A DNA stretch of 64,000 nucleotides from JANWVO01 sp037446555 (lineage in GTDB: Bacteria > Acidobacteriota > Terriglobia > Bryobacterales > Bryobacteraceae), in the NCBI GenBank assembly GCA_037446555.1, contig JBBIIK010000015.1, positions 12,581-76,580 on the forward strand. Reading direction: 5' to 3'. Both the position numbers and the translations under genes were made by a program. A model generated the notes under the pieces. It was not told the origin of the DNA and did no database searches. It saw only the letters and a program-made list of their open reading frames with translations. Positions 59,736-64,000 of this stretch are shown piece after piece (position 1 is the first letter of the stretch; the number at the start of each line of letters is the position of its first letter).

Positions 59736-59808
59736 TGCCCGGATTCTACCGGAGCCGTTACGAAATGTTCACAGTGCGTGGCGGGTTCGAATGGATAGAA
59801 TCGGAACC

Positions 59809-60921
59809 ATGCGGAAGACTGCAACCCTTGCGATCGCCCTCCTGCTTGCGCTGCTGCCGGCTGCCGCGCAAAGAAGGGCGAAGAACGTGATAGTGTTTCT
59901 GGCGGACGCGGGCGGCGTCTCCACGGTGAGCGCGGCCAGCCTGCACGGTTATGGGGAGCCGCTGAAGCTGTTTGTGCAAAGCTGGCCGAACATGGGGCTG
60001 TCGGACACGACCACCGCGACGAACTATGTGAGCGATTCCGCAGCGGGGATGACGGCGATCGTCACAGGCGTGAAGACACAGAACGGGGTCATCAGCATGG
60101 GGCCGGACACGGAACGCGGGAAGAAGGACGGGCGGATTCTGAAGACGCTGCTCGAGTACGCGGAGGAAAAGGGCCTCTCCACGGGCGTGGTGTCGAACAT
60201 GTCGATTGCGGACGCAACGCCGGCAGCGTGTTACGGGCATGCGAACGACCGGCGCAAGCAGGGAGAGCTATTCCTGCAGATCTTCCGGCCACGCTTCGGC
60301 GACGGTCCCGATGTCGTGATCGGTGCGGGGCGCAAGACCATCTGGGGACAGGCAGGGACAGAGATCGAGCAGGCGGCGCAAAAGGCTGGCCGCAGGATCT
60401 ATGATTCGCTGGAGGCGGCTCCAGAGGCGGACAAGCGGCCTGTGGTGGTGATCGACGGGGACCTGGATGTGGCCGCGGCGTCGCGGCGCGCGCTGGAGCT
60501 TGTCTCGGCCAACCGCAAGGGCTACTTCCTGATGATCGAGTGGGACGCGCACACGGACAATCCGCGCAAGGGGCTGGATAGCCTGGTGAACTTCGACAAG
60601 TTGATCCGCGAGATCGCGGCGAAGGTGGATCCGAAGGAGACGCTGCTTGTGTTCACGGCGGACCATTCGTTTGAACTGCGAATCACAGGCGGGCGGCGGG
60701 GTGTGCCGCTGCTGGAAGGGCTGGACGAGTGGATGGCGAAGAACAGCCCCAAGGACGAGATCCGCATTCCGGCGTTGCGGGTGGGCCATTCGCACACGGG
60801 CGAGGAGGTGTTGGTGACGGCGATGGGCGCGGGCGCGGAGCGGGTTCGCGGCTATATGCCGAACACGCGCATCTTCGACATCGTGATGCAGGCGTGGGGC
60901 TGGCGCGCCGAGCCGCGGTAA
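59809..60921 (+). CDS. Alkaline phosphatase family protein, exported
   Basis: A 370-residue exported phosphatase. Signal MRKTATLAIALLLALLPAAAQ. The metal and nucleophile motifs are NVIVFLADAGGVS (first metal Asp; the usual DGMG reads DAGG), VSDSAAGMTA (nucleophile Ser), EWDAHTDNP, FTADHSFE and VGHSHTGEEV (last metal His). It should release phosphate from monoesters outside the cytoplasm. The frame is open back to 59659 but ATG 59809 starts the signal peptide. Divergent from the sialidase-like gene. Confidence 0.87.
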   Translation: MRKTATLAIALLLALLPAAAQRRAKNVIVFLADAGGVSTVSAASLHGYGEPLKLFVQSWPNMGLSDTTTATNYVSDSAAGMTAIVTGVKTQNGVISMGPDTERGKKDGRILKTLLEYAEEKGLSTGVVSNMSIADATPAACYGHANDRRKQGELFLQIFRPRFGDGPDVVIGAGRKTIWGQAGTEIEQAAQKAGRRIYDSLEAAPEADKRPVVVIDGDLDVAAASRRALELVSANRKGYFLMIEWDAHTDNPRKGLDSLVNFDKLIREIAAKVDPKETLLVFTADHSFELRITGGRRGVPLLEGLDEWMAKNSPKDEIRIPALRVGHSHTGEEVLVTAMGAGAERVRGYMPNTRIFDIVMQAWGWRAEPR

Positions 60922-60979
60922 GGACCGCTGGGATCAGCGACGGCAGTCTCGAGAGCGCCGGATCAGGCTGCCTGCCTCG

Positions 60980-63796
60980 CTAGTAGATGAGCGGCTTGCG
61001 GTCGTAGGGGGGCGATTTGCCAAACTTGACGTCGTAGAGGCGACGGTGGGCCTCGCGCGCGTATTCGACCAGCGGCTTGTAGGGCAGGTCGAGGACGTTG
61101 AGGAAGCCGTAGTTGAGGCGTTCGAGATCCGAGGGGCGGCCCGTGGGAAGGTCGTCGACAAGCTGGAACCAGTGGGCGCCGATCATGGCCGGATGCGCGG
61201 CGGCGTTCTCGACATAGTAACGGTAGGCGATGCCACGCTGGGTTTGGTCTTTCACCTTGTGAGTCCAGTAGAAGAGCCCCTGGAGGCCGCGTCCGGGTGC
61301 GCAGGCGGTGAATTCGCCTATCAGGATGGGTTTGCCGGAGAGGTGTGCGTAGTGGTCGAGTTTCGCCGGATCGGGGCGGAAGCCGGCGTCGTAGATGTTG
61401 ATGGAGAAGACGTCGAACAGCGAGGACATCTTCACCCATTCGTCAAGCGGCGCGCCGGCGTAGCGGATGCCGAGGATCAGATGGTTGGGGCCGTGCCGGC
61501 GGATGGCGGCGGTGATCGTCTCGAAGTACTTCCTCCCGCAGGTGAACACCCAGCCGCGCTTGATCTCATCCGCCTGTGACGGGTTCTCGCGGAGGCGGCG
61601 CAAGAGTTCGTCTTTGGTGGCGGAGGGTTCGGGATCTTCGAGCAGCATGTCCGCCCACGGCTTGAGCGAACCGAACTCGCGCGCCCAGTGGGGCTCGTTG
61701 CCGATGAACCAGCCGATGAGGTTCGGATCGTTTGCGAGCGGGGCGCACTGGCGGCGCGCGGCTTCATCGACGTTGCGGGCGAATTCCTCGCTGAAGACGT
61801 CGGGGAAGTCCCACGGGAAGGGGAAGGTTTTCTTCGTGGTCCAGCCGCCCAGGGGGATGACGTAGGGCATGCTGGCGGTGGTGGCGATGTCGTGGTCCGA
61901 CCAGTTGCCGATTGCGTTGAAGCCCCAGTTTTTCAGGCGTTCCACGATGGCCTTTTGCCAGCGCTGCTGCCAGGCGTCTCCGTAACGCAGCATGATGTTG
62001 GAGACATGGAAGGAGACGTCCCTGCCAGGCGAGAGCCACGCAGGACCGGGCGGGGGGAGCTTTTCAAAGAGGAATTCGCGTCCGGTGACGCGGGTGGCGA
62101 AAGAGCCCTGTTTCCAGCCCACCAGATCCATGCCGGCGGAGAAGAAGGGGTGCCCGTGCGGATCGAGGAGGAACCAGCGCCCGTCGATCTGCGCCACGCG
62201 GAAGAAGCCCGGCTTGCCGGTGGCGCCCGGCGGGTTCACGGTGCGATGGCGGTAGCCGCCGAGCGGGCAGTAGTCGGGATAACGGGCAGAAGGCAGGCGG
62301 TCCTCGTCCCAGAGCTTGCGGAGTTCATCGAGTGAGCGCGCCTTGCCGGGCCAGTCTTCAGGAATCCACTGGCCGAAGGCGTCGATGAGGGGCTTGCGGT
62401 CGAGGATGTCATCCTTGCCGGCAGTGGGCGTGAGGCCGAGGTTGGAGATCGTCAGGGTGGAATCGGCTGCGGGGTACTTCATGCGGATGACGATCTCCTC
62501 AACGCGTTCAAAGGTGAAGAGCCGCTCCGGCCAGACCTTGTAGCCGAGAGGGAGCAGAGGAGTCATGGCGCGCGTTTGATAGAACGTGTCGAACGGGAGG
62601 ACGGCGCGGATTCGCACGCCGGGGAAGGGTTCGATGATGGCGCTTTTCACCTGGCGGCCGTCGGAGAAGCCGAAGGAGAAGGGCTCCAGCGAGGAAGCCA
62701 CAAACTCGAACTCGATGGCCTGCCAGCTTCTCCAGTCGTGCGGCCAGCGCAATTGCGCCACTTGGACGCGGCGCTCGGGGAGCGCTTCGCCGGCGGGGAA
62801 GCGAAGCACGAAGGGCCCGGCGGCGGGAGGAGGCGTGGGGGCGCGGTAATTCCACAGAAGCTCGATGTTCGTGCCGCCCACCGAGTGAACGTCGACATAG
62901 GCGAAGCGGCCGCTGCCGGCCCGGCCGGGCTCGCCCCACGAGCCGGACATGGTGAGCGGGTAGCCGAGCGACTCCCACCTGCGGATGGCCGCGTCCATGT
63001 CCTCGACGTCAAAGGCGAGATGGTGGAAGCCCTCGCCGTGCTGCCTGAGATGGTCCTCGTAAACGTTGGGCCCGCGGAGCGGCTGGATCCATTCGAACGG
63101 CATCTGCGCATGGCGCTGCCAGCCCAGGCGCATGTCGAACTCCGCAGGGCGGCGGTGGTACGTCTTGTCGCCGAGTTCGGGATGAGTGAACGTGAAGGGC
63201 GCAAACCCGAGCCTGGCCCAGAATGCCGACACGGGTTCGGGATCGCGCACGACGAAGGCGAGCTGCGAGACGCGCATGGAAGCGCCGGAGGGGCGCGAGT
63301 TGCCCGATGGCGTCATGAGTCCGAGCACGACTTTGCCGGCCGGCGCCGTGTCGAACCAGACGTATTCGGAGCGCTCCGCGCCAAGCAGAAAGACGCCCCG
63401 CTCAAGCGGGCGGAGTCCGAGCGATTCCAGCCGCGCCGTTTCCAGGCGCAGGGACGCGGCATCGGGCAGTTCGTAGACAAGGGCGAAGACGCCCTGGCCA
63501 CGCTCGCGGAGGAAGCCGCCGAGCGGGCTGGCGGGACTCGAAGGCTGCACCCAATCGACGCGGAGATTCGCGAAATACCCCGTGGCGCACAATCCCCCGT
63601 GCGCTGCGCCGGAGGGTTGGCGAAATTCGGCGGAAGAGGCTTCGTCAACGGGCACGCCGATTCTGCGCCAGGCTTCCGCGGTGCGCTCCACGTCGGAGAC
63701 CGTCCAGAGAAGGCGTGCGACGCGCTTGTAGGAGCCCGCGGGCTGCCCGCTGGAGGAGAGCGCCGCGAGGGAAAGAACGAGCGCGAGATTTCGCAT
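60980..63796 (-). CDS. Fusion of two VOC (glyoxalase-fold) domains to an agarase-like glycoside hydrolase
   Basis: A 938-residue exported protein. After a short signal (MRNLALVLSLAALSSSG) come two VOC modules: residues 22-170 (RVARLLWTVSDVERTAEAWRRIGV) and 175-315 (RVSQLAFVVRDPEPVSAFWARLGF, EGFHHLAFDVEDMDAAIRRWESLG). A galactose-binding-like beta region (330-460) is followed by a TIM-barrel hydrolase from about 490, with HVSNIMLRYGDAW, LKNWGFNAIGNWSDHD and acid/base candidates in WFIGNEPHW and ILIGEFTAC. The hydrolase part resembles beta-agarase/GH50-like enzymes. GGAGG lies just upstream of ATG 63796. The VOC-hydrolase combination is unusual. Confidence 0.78.
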   Translation of the reverse strand: MRNLALVLSLAALSSSGQPAGSYKRVARLLWTVSDVERTAEAWRRIGVPVDEASSAEFRQPSGAAHGGLCATGYFANLRVDWVQPSSPASPLGGFLRERGQGVFALVYELPDAASLRLETARLESLGLRPLERGVFLLGAERSEYVWFDTAPAGKVVLGLMTPSGNSRPSGASMRVSQLAFVVRDPEPVSAFWARLGFAPFTFTHPELGDKTYHRRPAEFDMRLGWQRHAQMPFEWIQPLRGPNVYEDHLRQHGEGFHHLAFDVEDMDAAIRRWESLGYPLTMSGSWGEPGRAGSGRFAYVDVHSVGGTNIELLWNYRAPTPPPAAGPFVLRFPAGEALPERRVQVAQLRWPHDWRSWQAIEFEFVASSLEPFSFGFSDGRQVKSAIIEPFPGVRIRAVLPFDTFYQTRAMTPLLPLGYKVWPERLFTFERVEEIVIRMKYPAADSTLTISNLGLTPTAGKDDILDRKPLIDAFGQWIPEDWPGKARSLDELRKLWDEDRLPSARYPDYCPLGGYRHRTVNPPGATGKPGFFRVAQIDGRWFLLDPHGHPFFSAGMDLVGWKQGSFATRVTGREFLFEKLPPPGPAWLSPGRDVSFHVSNIMLRYGDAWQQRWQKAIVERLKNWGFNAIGNWSDHDIATTASMPYVIPLGGWTTKKTFPFPWDFPDVFSEEFARNVDEAARRQCAPLANDPNLIGWFIGNEPHWAREFGSLKPWADMLLEDPEPSATKDELLRRLRENPSQADEIKRGWVFTCGRKYFETITAAIRRHGPNHLILGIRYAGAPLDEWVKMSSLFDVFSINIYDAGFRPDPAKLDHYAHLSGKPILIGEFTACAPGRGLQGLFYWTHKVKDQTQRGIAYRYYVENAAAHPAMIGAHWFQLVDDLPTGRPSDLERLNYGFLNVLDLPYKPLVEYAREAHRRLYDVKFGKSPPYDRKPLIY

Positions 63797-63883
63797 AACG
63801 GCCTCCTTCCGGATTGAAACCGCAGATATTCTAGCAGCGGCCCGCTGGCAGGAAAAACCCGAGGGGGCGGCGCTGTCGGTAGC

Positions 63884-64000
63884 ATGTGAGTTGTCCGGTT
63901 GAATTAGCAAGTGAATTGTCCGGTCGAACGGCGGCTGGGGAAGGCTAGAGGATGTGGAAGCGATCCAAGAGCATTTCCCGGCCGCGGAGATGGAACGGGC
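63884..64000 (+). mobile_element. Left end of an insertion sequence (truncated by window edge)
   Basis: Two near-identical copies of GTGAxTTGTCCGGTyGAA, at about 63889-63906 and 63911-63928, sit in a gene-free spot right before a coding start. Tandem terminal repeats of this sort are typical of IS ends. The coding start that follows looks transposase-like. The other end is outside the window, so family and target duplication cannot be determined. Confidence 0.5.
63954..64000 (+). CDS. N-terminus of a putative transposase (partial)
   Basis: GTG 63954 opens VEAIQEHFPAAEMERA, which runs off the edge. The residues EHFPAAEMERA recall the N-termini of ISNCY-type transposases (…MERALKVQEVIL…) as I remember them. 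With only 16 codons this is a weak identification. AAGG lies about nine bases upstream. Confidence 0.4.
   Translation, partial: MEAIQEHFPAAEMER

Overview
The window is GC-rich (by eye about two thirds G+C) and tightly packed, with many 4-nt start/stop overlaps and frequent GTG/TTG starts. It is a chromosomal segment around the replication origin of a Gram-negative-type bacterium: there is a TonB-dependent receptor, an O-antigen ligase and a Wzt-type exporter ATPase. The gene mix (DUF4397, DUF58 and GH106 proteins, many surface-sugar enzymes, gidAB-parAB and dnaA-dnaN-gyrB, a 'GGGCTGAAGCCC'-type palindrome) suggests an acidobacterium of the Bryobacter/Solibacter type. That placement is inference; no rRNA gene is present.

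Layout. 1-9.6 kb: housekeeping and envelope genes (RluB-type pseudouridine synthase, O-antigen ligase, SixA, CCA-adding enzyme, an APC permease with a cytoplasmic tail, a HlyD-type adaptor, class I fumarase, DUF302). 9.6-17 kb: permease, DUF58 protein, TonB-dependent receptor, secreted DUF4397 protein, crotonase-fold enzyme, cold-shock protein, DmpA-type peptidase. 17-25.7 kb: accA, dnaE directly behind tRNA-Arg(CCT), purD, then mnmG-rsmG. 25.7-27.6 kb: two parS sites, parA, parB and an antisense-overlapping tRNA-Met. 27.6-28.26 kb: a gene-free stretch with a good sigma70-like promoter and several hairpins, the best candidate for an undescribed RNA. 28.26-33.8 kb: a polysaccharide module (Wzt-like ATPase with a sugar-binding-type tail, methyltransferase with a long coiled coil, GT2-GT4 fusion, YkgJ-type protein). 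33.8-42.1 kb: lipid-kinase-like protein, PpiD-like foldase, cmk-lysC, thioredoxin-like ferredoxin, small zinc peptidase, serine hydrolase with a divergent LysR regulator. 42.1-47.9 kb: tRNA-Gly(GCC), a probable oriC, dnaA, dnaN, gyrB. 47.9-56.7 kb: a minus-strand sugar-polymer operon (four GT2 enzymes, a GH106-like rhamnosidase, a GT4 enzyme, alr). 56.7-63.8 kb: secreted proteins (metallophosphoesterase, sialidase-like, alkaline phosphatase, a double-VOC plus agarase-like fusion). From about 63.88 kb an insertion sequence appears to begin and runs off the edge.

Together the window holds chromosome replication and segregation (dnaA/dnaN/gyrB, parABS) interleaved with surface polysaccharide synthesis. 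The points most worth attention are the gene-free RNA locus at 27.7-28.0 kb, the neighbouring Wzt/coiled-coil methyltransferase pair (which recalls polymer-capping and length-control systems), and the VOC-VOC-glycosidase fusion.
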